Positions 17,196-26,421 are shown, counted from the stretch's first letter. The stretch: 64,000 nt of DNA from Hahella sp. KA22 (GCF_004135205.1 NZ_CP035490.1:5313644-5377643); one strand, 5' to 3'. Numbers and translations: made by a program. Notes: generated by a model not told the origin, from the letters alone.

Positions 17196-17981
17196 ATGAG
17201 TAAGCCGGAAAATCACAACGGGAAAGTTGCGCTGGTCACAGGCGCATCCGTCGGCTTGGGCGAAGCGATTGCAGAACGACTGGCGCATGAGGGCTATGAC
17301 CTGATCCTGTTGGCGCGCCGTCAGGATAAACTGGAAGCGCTGGCGGCCCGCCTGCCGACCAACTGCCATATCATCGCCTGCGACATCTGCGATCAACCAG
17401 CGTTAACCGCGGCGATTGAAAATCTGCCGCCTGCGTTCGCCGCCATAGATCTGCTTATCAACAACGCCGGGCTGGCTTTGGGGTTAGGTCCGGCGCAAAG
17501 CGCCTCCTGGGAAGACTGGAGCCGTATGATTGAAGTGAACTGCACCGGACTGGCGTTCATGACTCATTTGCTGTTGCCGGGCATGGTGGAGCGCAATGCC
17601 GGCCATATCATTAATATCGGTTCCATCGCTGGTTCATACGCTTACTTTGGCGGTAATGTCTACGGCGCCACCAAAGCCTTTGTCGAGCAGTTCTCGCGAA
17701 ACCTAAAAGCCGACCTGTTGGGCACGGCGCTGAGAGTCACCAACATTGAACCCGGCATGGTAGGCGGCAGCGAATTTTCGCTGGTTCGCTTCAAAGGCGA
17801 TGAAGATAAAGCGAAGGCGACATATGAGAACGCCGATGCGTTGACGCCGGAGCATATCGCGGATTGCGTGGCCTGGGCGGCGACCCGTCCCGCCAATGTA
17901 AACATCAACCGCATCGAAGTGATGCCGGTGTGCCAGGCTCCCGAGCGTCTGGCGATTCACCGGGATAAATCCGAAGGCTAG
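17196..17981 (+). CDS. short-chain dehydrogenase, YdfG-like
   Basis: The 261-residue classical SDR has 'ALVTGASVGLGEAIAERLA' (TGxxxGxG), 'LLARRQDKL' (Arg-Arg, favouring NADP), 'LINNAGLALG', catalytic 'NIGSIAGSYAYFGGNVYGATKAF' (Ser, Tyr, Lys) and 'IEPGMVGGSEFSLVRFKGDE'. The last motif is characteristic of YdfG-type 3-hydroxy-acid/L-allo-threonine dehydrogenases. It probably oxidises a 3-hydroxy acid such as serine or 3-hydroxypropionate with NADP. GAGGAGAA precedes the ATG. It is convergent with the hydrolase gene downstream. Confidence 0.8.
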   Translation: MSKPENHNGKVALVTGASVGLGEAIAERLAHEGYDLILLARRQDKLEALAARLPTNCHIIACDICDQPALTAAIENLPPAFAAIDLLINNAGLALGLGPAQSASWEDWSRMIEVNCTGLAFMTHLLLPGMVERNAGHIINIGSIAGSYAYFGGNVYGATKAFVEQFSRNLKADLLGTALRVTNIEPGMVGGSEFSLVRFKGDEDKAKATYENADALTPEHIADCVAWAATRPANVNINRIEVMPVCQAPERLAIHRDKSEG

Positions 17982-18023
17982 CCTAACGTTCACATAGAGA
18001 AACTACTACGCCAACACGAGGCG

Positions 18024-18776
18024 CTAATTGGACCGGATGAAGTTGGCGACAATGTCGCAGAACTCATCCGGCGCTTCCAGCATCATCATATGCCCGGTAT
18101 TTTTCTGTCGAACGCTTTGCCGCGCAGCGGCGCGCGCATAAGCAGGCGTATCCCACCCGGCGTCGGAACGCTCGCCTGAGAGCAGGTATAACGGCAGGCC
18201 GCTGTCCACGACGCGGCGAACAGTTTCCTGATATTCCTCTCCAGCCGTTTCCTTCACGACGGCAGTAGCCACCGCATGGACTGTTTCCGCCGATTGGTTA
18301 AGCAATACTTCGCGCGCCCATTCGAGCCGCTCAGGGGTTGCATCAATCTCCGCGCGAGCTAGCCAGCTCTCTGGATCGCGCTGCATTTCCGCATAATTTT
18401 CTCGCCACTCCGACATGGACATCGCGGCGACTTTCCTGCACCAGAACGCATCATTAAGAGTGAAGTTGCCTTCCACGCTAATAAGGCCGCGCACCAGCTG
18501 CGGATACGCCGCAGCCAACAACATCGCAATGGCGCCGCCCACACTGTGCCCCACTACCCAACAGGGGCCCTCATCCAGCTCCAGTATCAGATCGCGGACA
18601 TATTCGGCCTGACCGCGTAAAGAAAAACCTTCCTCTCCATGCTGCATGGGAGTCGCGGCGTATCCTGGCAAATCCGGCGTTAACCAGCGAAAGTCAGGCA
18701 CACGTTTTTGCGGCTCAAAGTAGCTCAGGGAACCCATTAATCCGTGGATCATCATCACATTCGTGGTATGCGCCAT
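18024..18776 (-). CDS. alpha/beta hydrolase
   Basis: The 250-residue protein has 'MMIHGLMGSLSYF' (oxyanion loop HGxxG), 'VVGHSVGGAIAMLL' (nucleophile elbow G-H-S-V-G), 'YLLSGERSDAGWDT' (acid) and 'KNTGHMMMLEAPDEF' (His). This is the small cytosolic esterase/hydrolase group that includes BioH- and MenH-like enzymes. The start at 18776 lies four bases after the upstream stop, so it belongs to the three-gene GRAM/PH operon. The substrate is unknown. Confidence 0.8.
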   Translation of the reverse strand: MAHTTNVMMIHGLMGSLSYFEPQKRVPDFRWLTPDLPGYAATPMQHGEEGFSLRGQAEYVRDLILELDEGPCWVVGHSVGGAIAMLLAAAYPQLVRGLISVEGNFTLNDAFWCRKVAAMSMSEWRENYAEMQRDPESWLARAEIDATPERLEWAREVLLNQSAETVHAVATAVVKETAGEEYQETVRRVVDSGLPLYLLSGERSDAGWDTPAYARAAARQSVRQKNTGHMMMLEAPDEFCDIVANFIRSN

Positions 18777-18780
18777 AGCC

Positions 18781-19407
18781 TTATGCCTGCTCTGAGTGGG
18801 AAACATTTAAATTCGACGCGAAGCGGGTAAAGCTATCATCCCAAGGCAGAGTCAACCGCTGCTCAGGCATAGTGGAAAGCGTAACATTCGCGAAACGACC
18901 AGAGGGGCTGATGGCGCGTAAAAACTGAGGCGCGCCGGCAGGCAACAGACTTGTAGTGGATTTGATTGCGCTGATATCGCTCCAGGGAATCGCCAGCGTT
19001 GGGTTACCCAGACGAAATACAAACAACGTTTTTAAATATAAGTACTGCTCATCAGCCCCTACAAACAAGATATTCTTGTACGACATCTTCCCTATCATGC
19101 CGCTATTGGGACCAATAAAACGAGTCGCGACGTTATTAGCGGAATATTGATAACGCTCGGCCAAAGCCTTCCAACCGCTCCTCGCTCCCATAGATAAAAG
19201 CATCAGCGGCCACGCAAGAATAAAAAAAATAAATACAGGCAGTGCAAAATATACCGGGGAGCTCACTGCACTCGACAATGTGCTTTTGATAAAAGCCAGA
19301 GGTAACGGCAGCTCTTGAGGAAACATGGATGGGGACACGACAGCGAGAATCACTAACAGGACAAACAAAGCCCATACTGCACTCAATATCCTAAACATCC
19401 ACTTCAT
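18781..19407 (-). CDS. two-TM membrane protein with PH-like domain
   Basis: The 208-residue protein has two transmembrane helices (about 6-27 and 50-73). A soluble beta-rich segment follows with 'NILFVGADEQYLYLKTLFVF' and 'LAIPWSDISAIKSTT', the pattern of bacterial PH-like/YdbT-type domains that meet the membrane surface. Its start overlaps the stop of the GRAM-domain gene by four bases (ATGA). Function is unknown. The operon couples it with a GRAM protein and a hydrolase, suggesting a lipid- or membrane-related role by inference. Confidence 0.6.
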   Translation of the reverse strand: MKWMFRILSAVWALFVLLVILAVVSPSMFPQELPLPLAFIKSTLSSAVSSPVYFALPVFIFFILAWPLMLLSMGARSGWKALAERYQYSANNVATRFIGPNSGMIGKMSYKNILFVGADEQYLYLKTLFVFRLGNPTLAIPWSDISAIKSTTSLLPAGAPQFLRAISPSGRFANVTLSTMPEQRLTLPWDDSFTRFASNLNVSHSEQA

Positions 19408-19736
19408 GCTGGCGCTCCAACTTGCTCCGCGATGGCCGCACGCCAGCTATCCCGCCCAAACAACACAAAGCGAAAGACCGTATTGTCATGGGTGCTGATA
19501 GCCAGAGAATTAGGATAAAGGGGAACCACGCCAAACAACTTGGTCCAACACTTGGTTAACTTACAAACCTGCGCCAAAGGAATCTCCGTCACACCGCCCT
19601 GCACATTCAGAGCATGCGCCCGAAAAACCAGACGCTGATTAGTCAAGTAAAGCTTACCGCCCACCGTCTCAACGTTTTTCTGCAAATTGGCGGCGCCTTC
19701 CTTCAGGATATCTTCACCGGGCGCGAGATGTATCAT
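19404..19736 (-). CDS. GRAM-domain-like small protein
   Basis: The 110-residue protein shows the GRAM/PH start pattern: 'EGAANLQKNVETVGGKLYLT' followed by 'NQRLVFRAHALNVQGG' and 'IPLAQVCKLTK'. GRAM domains (about 70-100 residues) bind lipids or membrane proteins. It is the first gene of a coupled three-gene unit (ATGA overlap with the next). Upstream lies the AT-rich Rhs-associated block, whose base composition differs sharply from this gene. Confidence 0.65.
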   Translation of the reverse strand: MIHLAPGEDILKEGAANLQKNVETVGGKLYLTNQRLVFRAHALNVQGGVTEIPLAQVCKLTKCWTKLFGVVPLYPNSLAISTHDNTVFRFVLFGRDSWRAAIAEQVGAPA

Positions 19737-19873
19737 GGAGAAACTTCCAAGTAGATGGCTTTAAAAAATCGCCCGAATCATAGCGTCACCGCGCAAGTCT
19801 GAGCAATGGCTTTGCTTTGGCCAGATACGTTAGAGACTGTACGAGATGGAAAACCTCCGCAACAACTCAAACT

Positions 19874-20518
19874 TCACAAGGGAAATCTTTCATAAGCCTT
19901 TATTGTATCAAACTCAAAAATGTCTACATATTCTTCAATTCCCTTTATAGCATCATCTTCACATAAAAATCTCTTTTGCAAAAATTCCACTGCATCTGAA
20001 TAAATAAGATCCAAGCAGTTTTCAACATCGGACTTTCTAATTCCTATTAAACAAACAATATACTCATCACACTTTTTTTGAGCTGTAACCCAGTAATAAC
20101 AATATTCAGATAATCCATACACCTCCCCCACCAACAAGTCACCATTTTTCAGCCGAGATGAAATCGATCTTCTTTTAGTTTCAATCGTGACTGGCAAAGA
20201 CTTTTTTCTCTCTTCATCAATACACCTTTCTAGAGAGTAGCCATAGTATTCATAGGCATAAACCGCTTCAGCTTCAGTTATACAAAGGCTTTTCTTAATT
20301 ATATCTAAATTTTTATTAATTTCGTTTTCCAAAATAAGTTTAGCCTCTTCGTAGCCATCACTCATATCAACAGCTTTCTTTATTAGAGAGAGTGGATATT
20401 CTGCCTCATTTCTTAGCTTGTTAATTAAACCTATTTTTTTCATTTTATTGGTATCCGGTATCATCGGGCCTGAGCTCCTATTAGCTCCATACAGAACCAT
20501 CATGCCGGTCAAACCCAA
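19874..20518 (-). CDS. AT-rich orphan protein, possible Rhs-linked immunity or tip remnant
   Basis: The frame encodes up to 214 residues. Internal ATGs at 20464 (MIPD) and 20443 (MKKIG) are alternative starts. The body is AT-rich, Lys/Glu/Tyr-rich and has no recognised motif. A helical N-terminal segment ('KLRNEAEYPLSLIKKAVDMS') recalls the small UBA-like helices of ribosome-associated factors, but this is weak. The first codons have ordinary GC content and spell 'GLTGMMVLYG', echoing the PFGLT end of Rhs cores, so an ancestral Rhs tip junction is possible. Last gene of the acquired block. Confidence 0.5.
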   Translation of the reverse strand: MGLTGMMVLYGANRSSGPMIPDTNKMKKIGLINKLRNEAEYPLSLIKKAVDMSDGYEEAKLILENEINKNLDIIKKSLCITEAEAVYAYEYYGYSLERCIDEERKKSLPVTIETKRRSISSRLKNGDLLVGEVYGLSEYCYYWVTAQKKCDEYIVCLIGIRKSDVENCLDLIYSDAVEFLQKRFLCEDDAIKGIEEYVDIFEFDTIKAYERFPL

Positions 20519-20578
20519 GAACGACTATAAAACATAAAAATAAAGCTATCCGACACTCTCTCGCATGAAAAAAATCAT

Positions 20579-21025
20579 TCATGGATTATCCTGCATATAT
20601 TCTTTTATGCAGACCAAGTTGTCTATATACCTATCAATATGAGAAATCGAATCGTCTTTCGCAAACTTGTAATATGAACGCTTCATCTGCAAGTATAGCC
20701 TAGCATCTCTATCCACATCGCAACCACTATCCTCATATAGAGAAAATTCATCATCGCAAAAAGGAAAGGTAGATATAAATTTCTTCCTTAGGTCTAGAAC
20801 AACATTCAAGTCGTCCTCAGAAAGAGTATCCTGAAACCTTTTAAGCGAGTCTCTATAAGCAATGGCATCACATATACAGCAATCTATATTATCCTTATAA
20901 AAAGCCACATACTCTTCTACTTCCTTCTCATCCTCATCCTCATCCTCATCCTCATCCCAATCATAGGCATACGGAGGAATAACCCAAAATCTTCTTTCTT
21001 TAATCCGCTTAATCGCATCAATCAC
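20579..21025 (-). CDS. AT-rich acidic orphan protein, immunity candidate
   Basis: The 148-residue protein is very acidic. Residues 23-35 are an Asp/Glu alternation encoded by five exact copies of a CTCATC hexamer (plus strand 20927-20956). There are several cysteines (DCCICD, FCDDE, GCDVD). The composition matches that of immunity proteins, which are often small and acidic, and it lies in the AT-rich stretch downstream of the Rhs toxin. No family is recognised. It may protect against a different, now lost toxin tip. Confidence 0.5.
   Translation of the reverse strand: MIDAIKRIKERRFWVIPPYAYDWDEDEDEDEDEKEVEEYVAFYKDNIDCCICDAIAYRDSLKRFQDTLSEDDLNVVLDLRKKFISTFPFCDDEFSLYEDSGCDVDRDARLYLQMKRSYYKFAKDDSISHIDRYIDNLVCIKEYMQDNP
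20927..20956. repeat. hexanucleotide repeat (CTCATC)x5 inside a coding region
   Basis: There are five tandem copies of a six-base unit. Because the unit is two codons, gain or loss of copies would change the Asp-Glu run without shifting the frame. Confidence 0.8.
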
Positions 21026-21123
21026 AAGATTTAAAAAAGAGTTCCCAGAATAATATTATTTTCAAATCTTTTACCAACATTGACAGCGAAGATACCGTCT
21101 ACTGCATAAAACAATATCAAGCC

Positions 21124-21579
21124 TCACTCATCTAGCTGTCTAAAACTATCATACCCTCCATACTCATCCGCCTTCCAGCCTATGAAGATCCACTCTCCAG
21201 AACTCTCATAATCATATTCAAAATGAGAAAAGTGCTTAAACCCATAAGTTTGATCAAGGCGCACTGATCCACTATAAACCATCACATCTGCGATGATTGA
21301 TGGTCTATCTCCGCTGCAGTTCACAATTACATTCACCAACAGTGAAACATCAAGGCAACCAAAACTAGATTCGGCTGTATACCCAATGCAGCCAACGATA
21401 TAATTGTTAGTTATAGGCTGAACATCAAAAAGAATTTTAACGCCTAATTTTTGCGCCAAAGACATAGTCAGCAGAGAAAACAATTGGTGGCATTCATCAC
21501 CCTCACAAAAACCATTAATTTTAATTTTATTTAAAATAAAATCCATTTTTTTCATAATCAGCCCCAAAAATAAATTCAT
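21124..21579 (-). CDS. probable immunity protein for the adjacent Rhs toxin
   Basis: Its ATG (21577-21579) overlaps the TGA of the Rhs gene (ATGA), the standard arrangement for a polymorphic toxin and its cognate immunity protein. It encodes 151 residues. An internal ATG at 21555 preceded by GGGG is a possible alternative start giving MKKMDFILNK. It is AT-rich like the toxin tip. The sequence looks alpha/beta ('LFSLLTMSLAQKLGVKILFD', 'EYDYESSGEWIFIGWKADEY') with no recognised family. Specific neutralisation of the tip encoded just upstream is inferred from position and composition. Confidence 0.65.
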   Translation of the reverse strand: MNLFLGLIMKKMDFILNKIKINGFCEGDECHQLFSLLTMSLAQKLGVKILFDVQPITNNYIVGCIGYTAESSFGCLDVSLLVNVIVNCSGDRPSIIADVMVYSGSVRLDQTYGFKHFSHFEYDYESSGEWIFIGWKADEYGGYDSFRQLDE

Positions 21580-24500
21580 TCTAGCTCAAATAGCGGATAG
21601 TCCTTATTATTAATTCTAGCATTCCTATCATTAGGATCTATCTCCGCATACCGTTCGTTAATGTCGCTACCGTCATCCCCTTTATGCTTCCAGCCAACGA
21701 CTGACTCTTGGCCGTCAACGGTCCTTTTATACTCAGGGTCAACCCATTGATCAATTTTGACATCTTGAGCATCCCGCCAGCGACCTCTTGTTTTCTTCTT
21801 CCCTTCTATACGTCCATATACAGAAATAATACTTCTTTTATTTCCTGCATCAGTGAAAACGGCACTACCTTCTTTATAATATATATCAACGTGATTACCC
21901 CACTTATTCCTTCCTGTAAAAATTCGATCTGGGCTATTCAATATTTCCAACACCTTAGGATCTTTTATGTTTATTTTATGTTTATCTCCAGAGTGACCTG
22001 GCGTCCTGCCCGGCATATCAAAATCATAAACATCATTTTTATCAATTATTTCAAATACATGATCATTCGAAAATGGTATTACACCTCTGTATACTCCATT
22101 TTTATCAAACCCAATTCCATTTTCAATACGATAATTATCAAGCTCTTTACCTTCTTTACAAGTCAACCCAAACGGGTCCACCCACCCCGTAGGATTCGGC
22201 GCATATTGATAATTGTTGTCTCCCCCCAACAGTCCAACAGGGTCCTGATTGATAAATCGTGCGGCGCTGGGGTCGTAATAACGGTGCCGGTTGTAATGCA
22301 GGCCGGTTTCTTCGTCGTAGTATTGGCCTTGGAAGCGCAGAGGGTTTTGTACTTCTTCGACGTCTTGCAGCGCCAGGTTGCCGTAGGCTTTGTAGCGGGC
22401 GGACCAGACGACTTCGCCTTCCGCATTGGTCATTTCCTGCGGCGTGCCCAGGTGGTCCAGGTGGTAGTGGTAGACCTGTTTGTCCTGGATGAACGCCAGC
22501 GGACGGAAGCTGTTGGGTTCGTAGACGTAGACTTTGTTGAGGTGGTTGCGCTGTTCCGAGAGCAGCACGTCGCCGTTCCAGAGGAACTCGGTCTTGCCGA
22601 AGGCGTCCTGTTTGGCGATGCGACGTCCCAGGGCGTCGTATTGGTACTCCGTCTTTTGCCCGTCTTTTTCAATAGCGACCAGTTGGTTCTGTTTGTTGTA
22701 CTGGTAACGGGTTTCCAGCTTGCCGCCTTTGCCGCGTTTTTCGAGTATCAGGTTGCCGGCGGCGTCATATTCGAAGTGGCGGTCGCCGTGGAAGTTCAGG
22801 CGGTTGCCCTTGGCCTGATTCTGGCCGTCGAGAATATTGCCCGCCGGGTCGAAGGCGAATTCTTCGTTGCAATAGCCTTCGACTGTTTTCAAACGATCGA
22901 GAGCGTCGTAACGGTAATGGGTGGTTCCTTTTTTCAGGTCGTCGATGAGCGCCAGATTACCGCTGGCGTCATAACCGTAGCTGCGCTCAATGATGCGCGC
23001 TTTGCTCTGACGATGGCTGACCCGATGACGGATCAGGCGTCCCATGACGTCGTAGTCGTAGCGGGATTCCGCCGCGCCCTGGCGGCGACGCAATTCGCGC
23101 CCGTCCTGGTCCCGTTCGATACTGGCCAATACGTCGCCGTTGTGGCTGACCTGGGTGAACAGACCGTGACGGTCATAGCCAAAGCCAAGGACGCCGCCGT
23201 CCGGCAACAGGGACTTGATGCGGGCGCCCAGCGGGTTGTATTCGTGACGCAATCGCTGCCCGTCCTGAACTTCCTCCGCCAGACGTCCCGTGGGCGTATA
23301 GGAGAATTCCAAGGTGCGGTAAGGGTTGCTGGCCTGCGTTAATTGTCCGTTGGCGTTGTAGGCGAAGCGGCTGATGTCGCCATCCGGACTGTGCTTTTCA
23401 CGCAGGCGTCCCATGGGGTCGCGTTTGAACAATGTGGTGTGTTGCGCGCGAATGCGTTCGTCTTCGTGTACGCCTTCGATATGCGCCTTCAGATGGCCCG
23501 CCGGGTCATACTGATATTGCTGCACCCGACCGTCGAAGCCGATTTCCTGAATCAAGCGCTCGTTGCGGTCATAGGCCAGTTCATAGCGCTCGCCCTTTTC
23601 GTTGATCAGGCCAATCAGGTTGCGTTCTTTATCGTACAGATACTCAAAGGTTTGACCAGCCGGGTCGATGCGTTTGCGCACCTGGGTCAGACCGTCATAA
23701 ACGTATTCAGTGCAACGGCCGGCGGCGTCGATAAAGTGCGTCAGCTGGTCATTGGCGTTGTAACGCATTTTCAGGACGGAGCCGTCCGGGCGTTTGACTT
23801 CGGTGACGTTGCCGTTGCGATCGTACTGATAGGCCGTGGTCTGTCCCTGATGATCGGTGGCGGCGCGGACCTGTCCCTGCGCGTTGTAGGCGTAACGGGT
23901 GGTGTGCTGGTTGTCCGTTTCGCTGACCAGTTGGCCTTCCCGGTTCCACTGCAGTTCCCGGGCCTGTCCCAGGGCGTCGATGATCTTTTGCGGCAGGCCC
24001 TGGGCGTTGTATTCGTACTGGGTCTGCGCGCCTTCCGGATCAGTGATGCGGGCCAGCAGGCCCTGTTCGTTGTACTCGCGGCGCCAGACATGGCCCAGTG
24101 CATTGGTGATCGCCACCGGCATGCCGTCGTCGTTGTAGTCGATCTTGTAATGGCCGCCGTTGGCGTCGATCAGAGCGGTTAACTGGCCGTTGTCATTGTA
24201 GGCGTAGTGGGTGCTGTGGCCGTTGGGATCGGTCTGCTCCACCAGATTGCCGGCGTTGTCGTACAGGCGTCGGGTGATGCCGCCCTCTGGATCGATTTCT
24301 TTAACGATCTGGCCGCGATCATCATAGTGGAAAGTGGTTCTGCCGCCGTTGCTGTCAATAGCGTGGGATGTCTTGTTGGCCGGGTCCCATTCGAAGCGGT
24401 AGTCATAAACGCCCTGGTCGCCCCACTGACGCACACAGCGCGCGGCTTTGTCGTAGCGGCTCCATTCGAAATAGAAACTAAAACCGGTCTTCAGGGTGCG

Positions 24501-26234
24501 GCGGGTGATAACGTGATTGCGATAGGCGTAGGATTCGCCCGCGCCGGCGGGGTCCCGCACCTGCACCAGATCCTGGGCGTCGTCGTATTCGTACTTGGCC
24601 AGGGTGTCCACATCGCCGTCCGCGCGCAGCGACTGGATCTCGCAGATCAGTCCCTGGGCGTTATGCAACACGTACAGGCGTTTACCCCAGCTGGTCTGAA
24701 TAAGGGTGACCGGTCGCTCGTAGCCGTCCAGGTTCTGCCAGTATTGAATACGCACGCCATTGCCGACGCCATCCAGCAATCCTTCCAGACGGTAAACGCC
24801 GCCAGCGCCCACAAACAAGCGGATGGGCTCGCCGCGTTGTTTCAGTACGTAGTGAGTGTCGTCAATCCGACGCAGCTCCAAATGCTCAGCCGAGTTGCGG
24901 ACGGTCTGGCCGGGTTCCGCCAAAGGAAAATCAATGTAGCGGCCTTCGTTCGTGGTGAAGACCAGACGCCCTTCCTGCTCCTCCAGCTGCTGACACAGCA
25001 TATGAGTCCAGCCCACGCCCAAACCGCGCTGATGGGGATTGGAGGATTTATAAGTGCGCTTCCAAATGATCGGCAGAGGGCCGGCGACGGTGAAATCGGT
25101 CAGATCCAGCAATTCCTCGCCGGTGACCATGCTGATGGGTTCGCCTCTTTTACAGACGTTCCTGATTCCAGGCGAGCAAATACTATTGTCATTGAAGCCA
25201 CTTTTCTTGCTACTTACTTCCTTCAATTCAGGGAGCTTTCGGGAGATAGCTGTTGCGCTGACTAGCGCCCCCGCCTCAATCAACAGGGGGGTCCACTCAC
25301 TGAGAGAGTATTCACTTACAACATCCCAAGCCTCCCCTAACTCCTCCTTGAATATTTCCCGGCTTCGCTCATCGCTAGCCAAGCGTCCCATGACAAAGCC
25401 CGCTTCCTGCTCTTGGGCATCCATTTCTCCCACCGATTGCTGATCAAATTGCGCTTGCCTTGGGCTCCAGTTTTCATCAAACTCGTTCGGCAGCCCAGCC
25501 TTGTTGAGCAAGAAATTAATGGTTTTTCTGGCTCCCTCAGCAACCGTACCCAGAGCGCCTCGCTCAGCCACTGTTGCCTTATGATCAAGAACTACTTGTT
25601 TGACTGCCGCCCCATAATCTCGAACCAACTGCTGAGCAGCTGCATCCGTCTTAGGTACAACAAAACCACCATTGGACACCGATGGTGGAGACATTTGCTC
25701 CCGACCAGCATCCTCTATTTCCTCCGAACTCTTCGGTAGTGGCCCTTTAAGATAGTTGCTCACTGCCTTGGGTTCACTAATCCATCCCGGGTTTCCTAAT
25801 AAAGGAGACACCTCCATGACTTCACCTGTAAGCGCAGGAGATGGTGGGGGTGCGGGATTCGCTCTTGTGATTAGTCGCTCCGCCAGTAATGGCTCTGCAT
25901 TAGTGGGGACGACCCCTTCATCATCTTTAATAGCAATCGGGCTGAAAGGCTCTTTACCATCCTTAAAAACCAGAAGTATCTCGCCATATTCCATTTGCCT
26001 AATGAATCTGTCTCTCCACCATTTAAAGTGCCGTGATCCCCTTCCAGGAAACCCGCCAAACGATGAGCGAAAGTGTGAGCCAGAGAGGTAGTTAACGACT
26101 TCCCCCACTTTAAAGTCATTTCTCAAACAACGGTCGGCATAGTTGGCGGCAAAGAAAGGTGATTCAACAAACGGCAGGTCAGCAATGGTAATGTCAGTCC
26201 AGTGCTTGAACTCATACGAGCGAGAGGAAAACAT
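21576..26234 (-). CDS. Rhs-repeat polymorphic toxin with AT-rich C-terminal tip
   Basis: The protein has 1552 residues. Residues 1-350 are an unrecognised N-terminal region without a PAAR motif or signal peptide. Residues 363-395 carry the DUF6531-type opening 'GEPISMVTGEELLDLTDFTV'. Dozens of YD repeats follow (for example 'YDNAGNLVEQTDPNGHSTHY'). The core closes with 'YDEETGLHYNRHRYYDPSAA' and 'DPVGLLGGDNNYQYAPNPTG', then WVDPFGLT. The last 193 residues are the toxin tip. Base composition drops there, at about 22.16 kb. The tip's 'NSPDRIFTGRNKWGNHVDIY' and 'AVFTDAGNKRSIISVYG' faintly recall BECR-fold RNase tips, which is a guess. Delivery is probably by T6SS, though no VgrG or PAAR gene is present. 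Confidence 0.9.
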   Translation of the reverse strand: MFSSRSYEFKHWTDITIADLPFVESPFFAANYADRCLRNDFKVGEVVNYLSGSHFRSSFGGFPGRGSRHFKWWRDRFIRQMEYGEILLVFKDGKEPFSPIAIKDDEGVVPTNAEPLLAERLITRANPAPPPSPALTGEVMEVSPLLGNPGWISEPKAVSNYLKGPLPKSSEEIEDAGREQMSPPSVSNGGFVVPKTDAAAQQLVRDYGAAVKQVVLDHKATVAERGALGTVAEGARKTINFLLNKAGLPNEFDENWSPRQAQFDQQSVGEMDAQEQEAGFVMGRLASDERSREIFKEELGEAWDVVSEYSLSEWTPLLIEAGALVSATAISRKLPELKEVSSKKSGFNDNSICSPGIRNVCKRGEPISMVTGEELLDLTDFTVAGPLPIIWKRTYKSSNPHQRGLGVGWTHMLCQQLEEQEGRLVFTTNEGRYIDFPLAEPGQTVRNSAEHLELRRIDDTHYVLKQRGEPIRLFVGAGGVYRLEGLLDGVGNGVRIQYWQNLDGYERPVTLIQTSWGKRLYVLHNAQGLICEIQSLRADGDVDTLAKYEYDDAQDLVQVRDPAGAGESYAYRNHVITRRTLKTGFSFYFEWSRYDKAARCVRQWGDQGVYDYRFEWDPANKTSHAIDSNGGRTTFHYDDRGQIVKEIDPEGGITRRLYDNAGNLVEQTDPNGHSTHYAYNDNGQLTALIDANGGHYKIDYNDDGMPVAITNALGHVWRREYNEQGLLARITDPEGAQTQYEYNAQGLPQKIIDALGQARELQWNREGQLVSETDNQHTTRYAYNAQGQVRAATDHQGQTTAYQYDRNGNVTEVKRPDGSVLKMRYNANDQLTHFIDAAGRCTEYVYDGLTQVRKRIDPAGQTFEYLYDKERNLIGLINEKGERYELAYDRNERLIQEIGFDGRVQQYQYDPAGHLKAHIEGVHEDERIRAQHTTLFKRDPMGRLREKHSPDGDISRFAYNANGQLTQASNPYRTLEFSYTPTGRLAEEVQDGQRLRHEYNPLGARIKSLLPDGGVLGFGYDRHGLFTQVSHNGDVLASIERDQDGRELRRRQGAAESRYDYDVMGRLIRHRVSHRQSKARIIERSYGYDASGNLALIDDLKKGTTHYRYDALDRLKTVEGYCNEEFAFDPAGNILDGQNQAKGNRLNFHGDRHFEYDAAGNLILEKRGKGGKLETRYQYNKQNQLVAIEKDGQKTEYQYDALGRRIAKQDAFGKTEFLWNGDVLLSEQRNHLNKVYVYEPNSFRPLAFIQDKQVYHYHLDHLGTPQEMTNAEGEVVWSARYKAYGNLALQDVEEVQNPLRFQGQYYDEETGLHYNRHRYYDPSAARFINQDPVGLLGGDNNYQYAPNPTGWVDPFGLTCKEGKELDNYRIENGIGFDKNGVYRGVIPFSNDHVFEIIDKNDVYDFDMPGRTPGHSGDKHKINIKDPKVLEILNSPDRIFTGRNKWGNHVDIYYKEGSAVFTDAGNKRSIISVYGRIEGKKKTRGRWRDAQDVKIDQWVDPEYKRTVDGQESVVGWKHKGDDGSDINERYAEIDPNDRNARINNKDYPLFELE

Positions 26235-26421
26235 TTGAAAACATCCCTGGTATTACGCCATTCCCAGCCATGTAGAAAATATGGCGATGAATTTTGCGCG
26301 GACAATAACTAGCCACATTCTACGTTTCAAAGAAGCACGCATGAACCATCCACATCACCTAATACAGAGGGAGTAACGGACAACTATCATGAAGACTTAT
26401 GCGACCCAGTCTCAATAAAAT

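Noticed and set aside
20927-20956. Hexamer repeat as a phase-variation switch
   Set aside because: The unit is six bases, so copy-number change cannot shift the frame. No promoter is involved.
21576-22165. Rhs tip assigned firmly to a named nuclease family
   Set aside because: The resemblance to BECR-fold RNases is only a loose pattern of Gly, aromatic and acidic residues. No diagnostic motif is complete.
21708-23342. Long plus-strand open frame opposite the Rhs gene (544 codons)
   Set aside because: It is antisense to the YD repeats, valine-rich from reversed Asp/Tyr codons, and has no ribosome site. It is a shadow of a GC-rich coding strand.
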